A DNA stretch of 64,000 bases from Cyprinodon diabolis (GCA_030533445.1 CM060065.1:22022474-22086473); one strand, 5' to 3'; numbered from the stretch's first letter, positions 10,701 to 21,559 are shown. Made by a program: numbers and translations. The notes: generated from the letters alone by a model not told the origin.

Positions 10701-13700
10701 CCTTTATAAAGCCCTAAATTTGTGTTTATTTTATAAGCAGCATTTGAACCTAAAAAAGCAAAGAGATCTGTTTTAACCGTTGCTTGCAATAATTGGTACC
10801 GTGTTTCTTTGCCAGCTGGATGCCAAAAGCTGAAGCAGCTCTTGAGCTTTGCTATTGGTGGTCTCCTAGGTGATGTGTTTCTTCACCTCCTTCCTGAGGC
10901 GTGGGCGCTCTCTGGCCCTCAAGGTGGGTCTCAGAGGCACCCTTTATAAATGCTTTCATATTCTAATTTGTTTTCTTCTATGAAAAAAAGACATTTACAT
11001 GTTGCTTTGTTGAAGACCGTGGCAGTGTTTAGAAGCAGAGTTTTGGTTGTAGCAATATATCTCTAGTATACATCTCATGCCCACATATTTACAGTCTGTC
11101 TGCCGCCTTTTACAGCTAGTAAACACAATCACTACATGACCCAGGGCTTGTGGGTAATCATCGGTCTGTTTGCCTTCCACCTGCTGGAGAAACTGTTCCC
11201 AGATGAAGATGGCCTCAAGGATGCCCCCCAAGATTCAGACCTGAATTTTAATCTCTCTGTAAGTATCTTTGCAATCTCTCTGTATACTGCATGTCACACA
11301 AGCCTTTACATATTTTTACTCTGGTTGGCATGCTTTGTGCAGATACTAGAATGCTTAATTCTGCACATCTGTCAGTGGTGTTTTGATGGCTGTCAAATCA
11401 GATGACCCATCAAACGCCTGGGAGTTTACAGCCATAGTTATAGATTTTGGATGGAATCCATTCTGATTTTTTTTTTTTGCCTGTCTTTAAATGGTGCAAA
11501 AAAACAAATGTCAGTTTAATGTTGAGGCTTCTGCCTTTTGAAATCCAAACAAAAGATGTTTGAAATGATACTGTAGGTGGATATGTCCAGACTGCTCTGG
11601 TTTCCTAATAGCCAGTGTTTGTACTCTTCTATTGTATCCTGCAGCTTACTCTGTGTATATTTACCCAGGTGCATCATCTACTTCAGTCCTGTCATCCAGT
11701 CAAAGGCTAAAAGCAAAAGAAGTGCATTTATCACAGAGCCGATTAACCCTCACAGGGTGCTGAATTTGGAGCTTACAGATTTGAAACAGCCGTTCCTATT
11801 TACATTTTATTCCTCTATTTATTCATAAAGAGATGCAAAGTCTAACATGCCTCTGTTATACTAAAGGAAAGCTTTCTAATCACATTTAGTCACACTTTAA
11901 AAATATATATATTTCCTAGCTTTGATCAAAACGCTTTATTTCAGTGTTTTTTGTAAAGCAGAATACATGCTCCATCCTGCCTTTTTATGCCAGTGAGGGA
12001 GAAGATTGGAATCCATGTCTCAGCCCCTCTACTTGTGTCTATTTTTAGTGCAAGGGATGAAGCAGCTGCTTCAGCCATTTCAGTGTCCGCCGGAGAACGC
12101 CACTTTTAGGAAGAGGCAACAATAGAAATGGACAGAGATTAAAAGGCCTTAAGTGTTTTCTCCTTAAACATTAGTGCTTTTGTTAATTTTACCAAAAGAC
12201 AGCAATGAGCTGAAAACATTTTGTCATGAATTATGCTAGTGCTTTGGAACAATGCATAATTTTTACATGGGTGTTTGCACAGTCCTCTGCAACGATAATT
12301 TAGCTCCAATCTGTTGGAGATGATTAATAGCCCTAAAATTGATCACACTTCATTACTTCCCCAAGCTTCAGTCACAGAGATGGAGAAAACATTTCTCTGC
12401 GGCGAGCAGAGGACCGCAGGTTATTTCCTTCTTGCTTTATCAGACAATCAGGCCAAATGGCAACACAAGTGGTTTCTAAATGATGGAACAGGGAAGTTGG
12501 CTATTCTCAGAAAACAGAAGCCCTAGTTGAGATAAATATAAGGGTCATCTGGTTTTGACTGTAGTTGAATCATTTTAGCACAGCTCAAAACCAACAATGG
12601 AACATCTGTTTGCTGCAGTTCACTAATTACATTCCTATTAAATTGCTTTTTTTTTTTGACTAGTTACACTGGGAGCTTTTTGATTCTGTTGGGGAGACAT
12701 TTTGAAAATGACTGACATACGTTTGTATGTTTTGGTGACCGCACATGTTTTATAAAAGTCACATTTTATTTTTCTCCACAGTCAAATTCAGCTATAAATG
12801 TCAAAGCAGAAACATCACTCAGAAATGGAAACCATGCTGAGGCGTGGAAATCCTTCCAGCGACAGACTCAGCAAGACACCTCAGAGAAAATTAAGGTAAT
12901 TCTGAAAACCGAAACAAATCCCAGAATATGAAGAGAAATAGGGCAACAGTGGGGATAAACCTTTGACTTTGATATGGCTTCCCTTTAAGAGATGATCACA
13001 TATAATCTTACTCGTTCGGTCAGACATCTCAAAATAGCAATGTGGAAATGCAGGAAAATAGATAATTGTATGTCATGTTAAAGATTTCCATAATTTTTGC
13101 TGTTCTTAATATTTGGAAGTTTCAGATCATTAAGCAAATGATGAGAGTAAAGACAAGATGCAGTTTTTTTCCCCCCTTCATTAAGAGAAAAAAAACCTGC
13201 CAAAACCATCTGCCTCTGTGTGGAAGCGTAAGCTCTTGCTAAACATAGTACCACCTTTAGTCACAGCATGATTTGAATTTCCAATTGCTTGTACCGAGTC
13301 CTCTACATCAGTGTGGATTATTTTTTTTTTCCACTCTTCTTTGTTATCCATGGTTTAGGGTTTTGGGGAGAAAACAGCGTGTTTAGGGTCCTTCCACAGC
13401 CTCTCAATTTGATTTTAGTTCTGACTTCAGGAGGAAACTCCAAAACCTTCATTTCTTTGAGTCTTTCAGAGCTTTACTAGCAGGCATCAGGGACTGCTGT
13501 TAAATTAAGTTTATGGTGGTGGCCCATTCTCCTTCTCCTGGTTCCACCAGTAGCAGTAAATCATTAATTTCTTTAAAGAAAAACAAAACTACCCCAAACC
13601 ATCACGCTATCACCACCATGCTTTACTGTTTTGTTTTGTAGTTTTTTTTCCTTGTTAGTCTGGTTCAGGTGTAGCAAAATGCCTGAAAAAACCAAAACAC

Positions 13701-16700
13701 CATAAAGCCTTTGCCATAATGTTTTGGAAAGGGAAATGTGTGTATGGGGATTTGTTTTGATCAGTCGTACTTTCATCTGGAAGATTGTAGTTTAACCTCT
13801 TGAATCATGATTGGATCATGAAGTCAGAAAGCTCCAGATGATGTTCAAAGCTTTTCTCTGAACTCCTTGATTAGTTGTTTATGCACTCTTTGAGTAACTT
13901 TGCTTAAGTCAGCTCTTTTAGCCACTGAAAAGTTTCAATACTTTTGTATGGTTTCTTCATGTGTGGACAATGGCTCTCACTGTAGTTCAGTGGAGTCTTA
14001 AAGTCGTAGAAATTACTTCCCAATCTAATATCCATGACTTTTCCTAATCTTTTTTTTATACAATCGTTTATGTAATTGTTTTTTGTAATTTTCCTCATTG
14101 TGTCCAGTTAAAGGTATAGTGGAGGATGTTCTTTTTCTGGGTGGATAAACAAAATAAGTGTTTCTCCTAATAGCAATCATTTTGGTTATTTGTTTACGTA
14201 AGGACGTCCTATGTACTCGTCCCCATTTTCACTTACTGGTGGTGAGTCTGACATAGTGGAAAAATTGCAAACCTTATTTTGGAATGTAAGCCTGTACGAG
14301 CAATGCAACATTTAAACAGAGCGTGCACAAGGAGAAATGGACTCATGCACGCTCTCGCTGGCGTCTAATAGACGTTCCCTCGCGGGAGCGGGTACAAGGT
14401 TGTGCATGTGCATTTTGTGGAGAGGGTCTTTTCAAATACTTGCGAACATCCACCCCATACCTTTAACTAGTTTCCTGATACTACATGCCAGGCAGTAATC
14501 AGATCTTGGTGTCACTATTCAAATTGATGTAAACATAATCAGTAAGGGAAAAATACTTTTCACAACACTGCATCTTTAAAAAGAATGCTTAAAGACTACA
14601 TTTAAAGCAAACTCTTGGAATTAACCTGAAAATGTAGCTTAATTAATAGACAATGTTATGACATCAAATCTCAATGTTTCAATTTTTTTTTTTTTAGGTT
14701 TTATACAGTTGTTTTCATATAATGTCTTACAGACAAGTGGGTACCTTAACCTTCTGGCCAACTGCATTGACAACTTTACTCACGGGCTGGCAGTAGCTGC
14801 AAGTTTCTTGGTGAGCAAAAAGGTAGGACTTGTTTCACAGAGTTTCATCACCCCATTTCATACTGTCAGTTAAAAAATCCAACTCATTCATTTTATATAT
14901 GATTTTGTGTGAGTGTGGTGGCTTCATTACCAAAGGTTACATGCAAAAATAAAAGGCACCAATTAGCTGTGAAAGCTTGGAGGATCTCGGTGTGTGTGGA
15001 GTGGTAATTTCAGCCATTGTGGCTAACTAAAAATGAGAGAAGATGCAGATGATTAAGAGGAAGAAATGTACAAATGGGTCCAAGAAAGACATATATGCAG
15101 GTATTTTGTATGGATGGATAAATTAGTTTGTCTTGTTTTTTGCAGAAGAGTAAAATGGAGAAGTTGCTGCTGCTAAGTTTTATCTGAATCAGTTTAGAAG
15201 ATAAGGAAGGAAAAGGAGGGGGCAAAAAGGTGTTGACAAAATTCATGCAATAAATTAGGAAGTTGATTAGAGAGCCCTGTGATACTTAACCCTGAAAGCC
15301 TTAGAGGGAAACAGAGTGAGGACACCATTTTTCTTTACATACAGGCTAAGTTAGCTGTCCTAAACCTGGTCATCTAATTACAAAGACCGCTGACTGATCA
15401 CTTGTTAGAGGACCCGAAGCTATTTACATTCTTTTTTTTGGGAGGTGCATTTTAAACACCAGAGACACAGATTTGTACCGCTTCAGTAGGTTACCGTGTA
15501 TCTGCAGTTCTGGGACATGAGTCCAGCTGGAGGGACAGAAGGCTAACAGCATGAAGTATTGATCAGATTGCCAGAAAGGAAGTTGACTACATATTTCAAA
15601 CATGCGCTTGCAAGATTTTTTACCAGCAATTTTTGTTTACTTATGTTGTTTATCACCGTGTTTGCACTAAAATATTAAAAATAAAGCTACAACAAACTCA
15701 ATGTTAATTAAACTTGAATGAAAATGAGGACAGTTAATCATTTAGTGAACTCAGGATCTATAGCATTCTGTTTTTATTCCATTCCAGTCTAATATATGGA
15801 TCTTAATGAGTATTTATTTATTGTGAAAAACATTTTTTTCTGGTTTTTAAACCTGGAAGAAAGACGCTTGTCCTCACTGCGAAGGCGTTATGCTGCTGTA
15901 CATTTATTTATAAAAATGCTTATACCACAGGAACAGTATGACAGTAAACTTCAGCACTTCTGAAACTGTGACACTTTTTTTGCTGGGAAATACCAGAAAA
16001 CCGGTACCCAGCCCCTGCCTAATAATGGTATAGTTAAAAGCTTAAAAAAAGCATATCATTCCACTTTTAAAGGCCCTTAAATATTTTAATAAACATGGTC
16101 AGACTAGGCTTCTTTTTTTTTTTTTTTAAGAAAAACAGGTTGGTGTTCCATATAAACCACCTTGTCCTTTCTTTAATGGTTTATTTTTCTCTTGCAGGTT
16201 GGATTCCTCACCACTTTTGCTATTCTACTCCACGAAATCCCTCATGAGGTGAGATAACAGTATTTATATAAACCTGCAGAGGTGGGTCGAGTACCCAAAA
16301 ACTTGTACACAAGTAAGAGTTGTACTAAATCAGCATAGTTTCACTCCAGTGAAAGCCTGTCATCCAAGAAATGTTTTAAAAATATATATATTTGATAACA
16401 AGGTTGCTCAAGTAATACTAATTGATAACATTTAATTTAATATTTAAAACAAACATAGAATTATACAGACACTATTAAAACAGTTGAAATACAAATTTTA
16501 CAAATATGAACTTAATTGCAAAATAATACATTCTGGCAGAAGAAACACTTTTCCAAAAACAATCTTCCAAAATGTCCTTTATGAAATCAGCTTTTAGAGT
16601 AGTTAATCTATATACTGTGTGGTAGATCTGTGTAAAGTAACTTGATTGACAAAATTCACTCTATATTCATTTGACTTATAGCTTCCACAGCAGGTATAAG

Positions 16701-18741
16701 TCTTAGCAGATAAAAAGTAATTTATAAAACATCAAAGCTTAATCATTTCAACAGCAGTTTTCACTTTTCTTGTGTCTTTTTTTTGTTTTGTTTATAACAC
16801 ACCTGTTCTCGATTCAGTCAAGTTACTCTGATGGGCAGCTCAAACTTTTACTCAAGAGTAGTGATGCTTCATGATGACAATACTTAAGCTACTCCTTTAA
16901 TATTTAGGCAATAGTTAATCTAATTACTTCCCATCCACCCTGTAAACTAGTATAGTGTCGTATGCTGGTGAAGATTCTCAGTCATCCAGATCATAGTCAT
17001 TCCAAAAAAGTTAAAAAACAATCCTCTGGACTTTACTCTGTTGCCCTGCATGGGGCAACATTGCGGCCCCCATCCAGGGGAACAGAACACCTTGCCTGTT
17101 CAGCCAAACCGACAATTCCCTCAAACAACCCCCCTTTCAGAGACATAGATAGGTATCAGGTATTGCAGGCTAACAAAGAACCCAACGACTGCCCATTCCT
17201 AAGGGGCGGACATGTTCGTTCGGTTCAATTTGCATGTTTCCTAAACAGCCAAAACAAGCCGTTGATTTTGGGCCACTATATAAAGCTTTAAACTTAATAC
17301 TCTCTCTGACATTTTGAATTGAAAAGGCTTCCTGGATGGGAAGCGAAACGTCTTTAAAACAAAGTCCAGTGGATTGTTTTTTTTTAACTTGTTTGGAATT
17401 TGTATAGTGTCCTTTCAGAAGCATCTTTTAGTATAAAATTACATTTATGCATAACTTGGAGCTTTCTAACAGATTAGACTAGTGGAGTGTTTGTAAACAG
17501 AAATGTTGTTGCTTTTCTCTGTTTAGTACAATGTTATCCTCTACAGATAGGAGACTTTGCTATTCTGCTGCGAGCTGGGTTCGATCACTGGAGTGCCGCC
17601 CGGATGCAGCTGTTTACGGCTCTGGCTGGGATCTTGGGAGCTTGTTTCGCCCTCTGTGCTCAGTCACCCAGAGCTGCAGGTAGTTTTAATTCCATTTAAC
17701 ACACAATTCAGTAATCTGAAATCTTCAGAAAATCTTCTGACCTGATTATGCATGAATAATTTTATTTTGTTTTAGAAAGCTCCTCCAGCTGGATTCTATC
17801 TTTCACTGCCGGGGGTTTCCTCTACATTGCCTTGGTTAATGTTGTGCCTGACCTGCTACAGGAGTCCAGTTTAAGGTAAATGCTAAATAAATTCAGCAGG
17901 GGTAAAAAATTGTACAAATATTCTAACTAGTCCACTATTTCTCATATATTACCTCCAAGGAACCAGATTTTATTGATTGAATTTAACTTTAACAACATTT
18001 CTTCAGCCTTTTAAGATATTTTCCATAATTTCTACTGGAAAATTAATGGGGAGCAAATGTTTTTCTAATTCAAAGATATGCCACGGTTGTATCTAGATGT
18101 CAAAGATTTCATTTTGCTTAGAATACCTTTTTATTTAAACAGTCAGGCACTTCATCACCAGCAGTCTGTCATTAACACATGAAGGATGGTGCCTCTTGTC
18201 TTTGTCTTTTACCTGTCCACTTTAGTGCATTTATGGGTTTCAATGGTCTCACACCTGGAACAGAATGTATACGGAAATGACTGGTGCTATAAAAAATGTA
18301 GTGCTGTTAAGATTTGGCAAAATGATAAAATGATCTCGAATGAAGAAAGATGCAAAAAAAAGTCTTTGTTTCCTGTGACCATAGATGTACACTACTTTTC
18401 AAAGTGCATTGTGGGAAGTTTTGAGTTAACTACTTTTCCATCCACTAGACAGTTGGATGCTCATATAAAATGGCGCAACCACTATATAGTTCTCTATGTA
18501 GGGGTTAAGGTGGACATTCCACTACATTCAATAAAATGTGTATTCTGTCTATTTCCCTAACTGTATTAATTAGGAATAGTTTACAAAAAACTGCAACAAG
18601 TATTTTTTTTTTATGTAAAAGGTATGTTCACAACTTTGTAAATCGGTATTTCTTTTTCTTTTTAGACACTCCCTGGTGCAAATGCTGCTCATTTTCTGCG
18701 GGATGGGTACCATGGTTTTCCTCTCAGCCATTGTTGACTGA
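4470..18741 (+). CDS. slc39a13: Zinc transporter ZIP13 (SLC39A13), complete coding region, 9 exons
   Basis: ZIP-family (LIV-1 subfamily) transporter that moves Zn2+ from Golgi/vesicle lumen to the cytosol; human loss causes spondylodysplastic Ehlers-Danlos syndrome. Coding exons join 4470-4797, 10816-10923, 11116-11258, 12782-12895, 14733-14822, 16198-16248, 17547-17679, 17776-17875 and 18666-18741. All are bounded by AG/GT, the phases close, and the total is 1143 nt (380 aa; human about 371). The first hydrophobic stretch is at about residues 12-27. Membrane segments include about 75-98 ([11 protein letters not shown]), 115-141 ([20 protein letters not shown]) and 155-172. Metal-site motifs are D244-N-F-T-H248-G and H273-E-I-P-H277-E-I-G-D-F. 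The cytosolic loop encoded by the fourth and fifth coding exons is divergent, as expected between species. The start is the first in-frame ATG after a splice acceptor at 4430-4431, so a noncoding 5' exon must lie upstream; I could not place it. Identity is near certain; start certainty is about 0.75. Confidence 0.95.
5149..6396 (-). mobile_element. Complete Tc1-like transposon
   Basis: 1248 bp bounded by near-perfect inverted repeats beginning CACTATATTGCCAAAAGTAT, about 29 bp each, with a TA target duplication at 5147-5148 and 6397-6398. It lies in slc39a13 intron 1, opposite to the gene. It carries an uninterrupted transposase. Confidence 0.95.
5231..6262 (-). CDS. Tc1-like DD34E transposase, intact reading frame
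   Basis: A 343-aa cut-and-paste transposase that binds the element's inverted repeats and inserts at TA. The start is chosen at [13 protein letters not shown], the standard Tc1 N-terminus; the frame is open further upstream, through the TIR, and an in-frame M also lies 11 codons earlier. A helix-turn-helix pair spans about 1-110 ([28 protein letters not shown]-hook-like, SSRTVRREL). The catalytic triad is visible: D in WSDESRF, D in [11 protein letters not shown] and E in [15 protein letters not shown]. The C-terminus, [10 protein letters not shown], is the usual end. No stop or frameshift was found. Whether it is expressed or active cannot be judged here. Confidence 0.93.
   Translation of the reverse strand: MGRSQELSEFQRGTVIGCHLCNKSSREISSLLNIPQSTVSCIIRKWKCLGTTATQPRSGRPRKLTERGQRMLKRIVRRGRQLSAESITTDLQTSCGLQISSRTVRRELHGMGFHGRAAASKPYITKCNAKRRMRWCKARRHWTLEQWRRVLWSDESRFSIWQSDGRVWVWRLPGERYLSDCIVPSVKFGGGGIMVWGCFSGAGLGPLVPVKGTLNASAYQDILDNSMLPTLWEQFGAGPFLFQHDCAPVHKARSIKTWMTESGVDELDWPAQSPDLNPIEHLWDELERRLRARPSRPTSVCDLTNALLEEWSKIPINTLLNLVDSLPRRVEAVLAAKGGPTSY
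6400..8034. other. slc39a13 intron 1 sequence, little recognised
   Basis: AT-rich, with runs of TAATAATCC near 6945-6990. A 45-base fragment at about 7515-7560 matches, on the minus strand, the SINE-like copies found at 8.0-9.1 kb. No exon is supported. Confidence 0.4.
8035..8313 (+). repeat. SINE-like repeat copy, forward, lacking its tRNA head
   Basis: About 280 bp, roughly 85% identical by eye to the reverse complement of 8826-9112. Shared blocks include TTTTTGATCCATCGCCAT, CATTCTGTCATGTAA, GGGGACACTTGTCTTCCAG and GGTCTGACTTGTTTTCTGTA. With its partner it forms a long inverted repeat with a spacer of about 510 bp. Confidence 0.75.
8826..9204 (-). repeat. tRNA-headed SINE-like element, reverse orientation
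   Basis: Reading down the minus strand, a tRNA-like head (9204-9117) contains an A-box-like TGGCGTAGTAGG and an exact B-box GGTTCGAATCC. The ends ACTGCC/GGCAGT can pair. It continues directly into a body of about 285 bp that is repeated at 8035-8313, 9206-9360 (diverged) and 7515-7560 (fragment). The structure, a pol III promoter head followed by a multicopy body, is that of a SINE. I do not recognise the family. Confidence 0.6.
9206..9360 (-). repeat. Diverged third copy of the same SINE-like body
   Basis: Minus-strand blocks TTTTGAATCCATTCCATGCC and TTTTCATGTAAAAACGTTTT line up with the bodies at 8035-8313 and 8826-9112, at lower identity (about 65% by eye over 75 bases). Confidence 0.5.
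9540..9895. repeat. CpG-rich repeat with inverted-repeat hairpin
   Basis: Strikingly rich in CGCG in an otherwise CpG-poor intron. At 9544-9598, the arms CGCGCGTTAAATACGCGCGT and its imperfect complement (AACGCGCGTATTTAACGAGC) can form a stem. Probably a piece of a DNA transposon; no ORF is supported. Confidence 0.55.
9896..10206 (-). pseudogene. pogo/Tigger-like transposase fossil with one terminus
   Basis: The minus strand encodes [32 protein letters not shown], the DDE region around the second aspartate of pogo-family transposases, preceded by a decayed stretch ([11 protein letters not shown]). The right end carries a TIR-like run, TTATAGTCGTGAAAATACGG, then TA. The rest of the gene is deleted and frames are broken. 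Confidence 0.6.
10816..10923 (+). CDS. slc39a13: slc39a13 second coding exon
   Basis: Encodes about residues 110-146 including [20 protein letters not shown], the second conserved ZIP helix, closely matching human ZIP13. The preceding intron is about 6 kb and holds most of the mobile elements of this gene. The donor is GTGGGT. Confidence 0.95.
11116..11258 (+). CDS. slc39a13: slc39a13 third coding exon
   Basis: Encodes about residues 146-193: the third helix ([18 protein letters not shown]) followed by the start of an acidic cytosolic loop (DEDGLKD). The acceptor is TTTTACAG and the donor GTAAGT. Confidence 0.94.
12782..12895 (+). CDS. slc39a13: slc39a13 fourth coding exon (variable loop)
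   Basis: Encodes residues 194-231, a hydrophilic loop rich in Asn, Gln and Ser with no helix. The loop is poorly conserved in ZIP13 proteins; the exon is supported by the acceptor TCTCCACAG, the donor GTAATT and phase 0 at both ends. Confidence 0.87.
13550..13780 (-). mobile_element. Decayed Tc1-like transposase scrap
   Basis: The minus strand reads [16 protein letters not shown], matching the Tc1 motif KHGGGSVMVWGCF. The surrounding sequence (about 13200-14100) is old repeat in slc39a13 intron 4 without terminal repeats. Confidence 0.4.
14112..14462. mobile_element. MITE flanked by TTAA (piggyBac/Kolobok type)
   Basis: Inverted ends AGGTATAGTGGAGGATGTTC and its imperfect complement (GAACATCCACCCCATACCT) are each bordered by TTAA (14108-14111, 14463-14466). 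351 bp, noncoding. Located in the intron upstream of the slc39a13 TM4 exon. Confidence 0.7.
14733..14822 (+). CDS. slc39a13: slc39a13 fifth coding exon (TM4, metal site)
   Basis: Encodes residues 232-261, the ZIP13 TM4 signature. D244, N245 and H248 are in the DNFTHG motif that coordinates zinc. Phase 0 at both ends, donor GTAGGA. Confidence 0.96.
14823..16197. other. slc39a13 intron, nothing distinctive
   Basis: AT-rich intron between the TM4 exon and the HEIPHE exon. No repeat termini or exons recognised. Confidence 0.4.
16198..16248 (+). CDS. slc39a13: slc39a13 sixth coding exon (HEIPHE microexon)
   Basis: A 51-nt exon encoding residues 262-278, ending in LLHEIPHE, the ZIP TM5 metal-binding motif that defines the LIV-1 subfamily. 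Too short for a simple ORF scan. Acceptor CTTGCAG, donor GTGAGA, phase 0. Confidence 0.96.
16277..16942. mobile_element. hAT-like nonautonomous element
   Basis: Termini CAGAGGTGGGTCGAGTAC and its imperfect inverse (TTACTTCCCATCCACCCTG) resemble a frequent teleost hAT MITE. Flanks TAAACCTG and TAAACTAG (16269-16276, 16943-16950) look like an 8-bp duplication with two changes. Confidence 0.65.
16962..17420. mobile_element. Penelope-like element terminal fragment, folded back
   Basis: Left end GGTGAAGATTCTCAGTCATC and CATTCCAAAAAAGTTAAAAA are inverted relative to the right end (AAAGTCCAGTGGATTG). The interior shares CAATTCCCT-AA-CACCCCCCTTTCAG with the Penelope 3' region at 30.65 kb. At 17327-17348 is GCTTCC-TGGATG-GGAAGC-GAAA, a hammerhead stem II/core remnant. 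Confidence 0.55.
17547..17679 (+). CDS. slc39a13: slc39a13 seventh coding exon
   Basis: Begins [12 protein letters not shown], completing the HEIPHEIGDF motif, and continues into the next helix ([20 protein letters not shown]). Acceptor CTACAG, donor GTAGTT. Confidence 0.96.
17776..17875 (+). CDS. slc39a13: slc39a13 eighth coding exon
   Basis: Encodes about residues 323-356 with the conserved [19 protein letters not shown] segment of ZIP TM7. Acceptor TTTTAG, donor GTAAAT. Confidence 0.96.
17876..18665. other. slc39a13 last intron, nothing distinctive
   Basis: No repeat or exon recognised beyond the splice sites. Confidence 0.4.
18666..18741 (+). CDS. slc39a13: slc39a13 terminal coding exon
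   Basis: Encodes the last helix ([18 protein letters not shown]) and a TGA stop; the human protein also ends in FVD. Acceptor CTTTTTAG. Confidence 0.95.
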
Positions 18742-19550
18742 ACATGGGGGTGGAAAACTCTCCCACCTTAACAAACACTACTACTGGAGATATTTTTTCC
18801 TCTGCACCAGCCTCTTATTCTTTGAACCATCATCCAGATGAAGAGGCGGATTCTTTCAAGCTCCCTGTCATCGCTGTCATGGAGCACTAGAGCAAATATC
18901 TTAAAAAAGTATAGCACTTTATTTATTGATGACTGAAAGGAAGGACTGTTTTGATAAGACAGAGAGGACGGGACATTAATGGGTGGACACTTTGAAATGT
19001 GCCATAAGTAATGGTAAAGGATAAAAAAAACAAAGTTTATATGGATATCTGTTACCAAACTGTCTTTTAGACAATCATGATGCTTTGCACATACATTCAC
19101 TACCAGGTACAAAAGACGACTCTTGATCTCAATAGGAGGTATTTCTTGCACAGAGCAAAGAGCTACATCTAATTTTTTTAAATGTGTGTTGTCATTGGCG
19201 TTTGCTTCTGAATACACAATGAAAATATTTTTTATCACCCGTTTTTGCAGTGTGCTTTAAACAAATACCAATTATTGAGAATAATTAGTTATCAGTGGGG
19301 GGTTTTTTCCCACCTTCATCTGTTTTCCTTCCACACGCAGTGTAGCCTGCACCTTCTGAGCTTAATACAGCTTTCAACCTGAAGAACAGTTTGTGTTAAA
19401 CTTATACATGGATACTTGTGTCATCTTATTTAACAACATTAGTATTGGAGATTAGATGCAGGTTTAGAAAGTGGAAAACAAGGGAAATTACATGTTTTAA
19501 AAGGTTGTTGTTGTTTTTTTTGAAGAAATAAACTTCACATTTTAGACAAT
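18742..19550 (+). other. slc39a13: slc39a13 3' UTR with poly(A) signal
   Basis: Noncoding tail following the stop. The first strong AATAAA on this strand is at 19527-19532, giving a UTR of about 0.8 kb. The cleavage point is inferred. Confidence 0.55.
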
Positions 19551-20981
19551 TGTGTGAAAGCATGTTTCTATTGCAGGAAAAAAAATCTGAGTTGCAAAGA
19601 TTTGAAATAATATTGAAATATATAAAAAAGGTAATCTGCCAAGTTTCAGAAAGGTGTGTAAAAAGAAAATATTTTAAGAAAACTATATTTTATTTATAGA
19701 CTTCTTTCCGTCTCACTCCCTAGATGTTTCATTCATTCATTTATCCATCTATTATTTAATCTATCGCTCCATTCATCCATCTGTCCATAGGGTCTATTGC
19801 AGGCACATTGGGCTTTTTTTCTCCCACCTTTTTATTTTCTTTTTCCATTTTACATGCATTTTTTAAGTTTTTGTAATTAAAACTGAAAACATTGGAAGAA
19901 ATATTTTCAGTAAATGAGTATTAAACAGTTTTCTTATTTAGTAAAAAAAGTGTCAAAAATGTTGGGTATCTGGAATAGCTTTCATCATTGTTTAAAAATC
20001 CTGTGATTAGATAGCATTCAGTGTGTTGGTGACAGAATTTATATCTATTAGGTGATTTAGGGCTGTAAGAAGAAAGTCATACGCTCAAGTGCCTTCCTTC
20101 TCCCACCGCCCATCAACATGTATTTTATCTTAGCAGGTCAGTTAAAACTAGCCTAAGGTGCAAGTATGTGTGTGTGTGTGTGGTGATGTTCATCATATTT
20201 CTGTATTTGTGCTGCCCTGTAAAAAAAAAAAAAAAAAAACGGGTGGCCTGTCCAGGTTGTATGCCGTTTCTCCCCCCCCCCCCTTTCCAACTATGCACAG
20301 ACAGCATTGCCTTGACTCTACAGCGCTTGAGTTAAGAGGATCAGGTAGATCTCATAAAACTGACCTTTCTGCGTAAAAATTTTCACGTTTAGAATAATCC
20401 TACTGCAAAGGGTGATAGGTTGTCATATGGAAGTAAGGCGGAGGGGGCAATGACTTCACACTTTTTCCAGTTTCAGCAGTGTATTTGGCAAGCGTATAAT
20501 GCCATAACGACTCAACAGCAGGTCGCCTTCCTTAGTCATCAGGCTCCAAGCAGCTTAATGTCTGTGGGAGCCTTCTTCAGTCACAGCACATAAAAACAAG
20601 TATCACCGCTTACACTGCAGCAAGAGGCATAGAGCAGAAAACGGAGTAAACGCCGAGGCAGATGGTACATTCCTGTTCTTATACTGTCACCGTTTGGTTC
20701 AAGTTTTAAAAGTTCTGGAAGGAGATTTACATGTTGAAGTTTTAGAAAATAGTTTCCCTGGGAATTTTAGATATGTGGCATGGGTTTCTAATTTGTGCTG
20801 ATACAGGTACAAAAAGACATTGAGTATATGCAAGTAATAATAAAAGAAGTCAACCAGGAGCACTGTGAACAATTATTAAACCTGCCAGGACATTAACAAG
20901 ATTAGCTTTCCAGGTTCTAACTGCCAACATTTAGTTCAGATCAATGGATGTGTTTAAGTTGTTAAACCACCTAAATTTGCA

Positions 20982-21012
<31 letters not shown>

Positions 21013-21160
21013 AAGTTTTCCCTTTGGCATTAATAATGCATTTTTGAACTGAATAGAATGAAATCATAAAAGAATACACCCTTATTTTTCAAGATATTTT
21101 ATCTTCACTTTATTTATTTAGAATCGGACAATGCTGAGAAAATGTCAATTAAATGTGACT
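19551..21160. other. Intergenic sequence with low-complexity and SINE scraps
   Basis: Contains a CATT/CATC-rich tract (19730-19790), a TG run near 20168, poly(A) at 20221-20239, a poly(C) tract near 20273, and a SINE-like remnant (about 20207-20290) whose GTGCTGCCCTG and GGCCTGTCCAGG also occur at about 31540. (TA)n at about 20990-21012. No gene. Confidence 0.5.
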
Positions 21161-21169
21161 GTCACCATC

Positions 21170-21390
21170 ATATTGCAGGCTAATAAAAGAAGCCAAACGA
21201 CCCCCATTCTAAATTTGAATGTTGTCTAAGCAAAAACAAGGCTTTGTTGAGCTACTGTATAAAGCAACGCCATGCTATGTCTGGTTTAAATTGAAAAAGC
21301 TTCCTGGATGGGAAGCAAAACGTCTTCAATATTGGAAACGAAGTCCAGTGGATTGTTATTTTTTTTAACTTTTTTGAAATGTGACTTAAA
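21170..21390 (+). mobile_element. Penelope-like terminal fragment, second copy
   Basis: Related to 17150-17400: the same order of ATTGCAGGCTAA, GCTTCCTGGATGGGAAGC and AAGTCCAGTGGATTG. The hammerhead-like GAAA is AAAA here, so this copy could not be catalytic. Confidence 0.5.
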
Positions 21391-21559
21391 AAAAAGGTGA
21401 ACCTCTTTAATGTACAATCCTTTTAAAAAGGTTTCATATTGCTTAGACATTTTCACGACTTTAAAAACACACTTCAATCTTTTTATTAGAAATACGTGTG
21501 AAAGATCACTGCAAAGTTCTGCATTGCATTTGAAGTGCATTTCACTTCTGCATTTGAAG

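Noticed and set aside
20158..20376. Short ORFs across GT, poly(A) and poly(C) runs
   Set aside because: Low-complexity sequence interrupting a SINE remnant.
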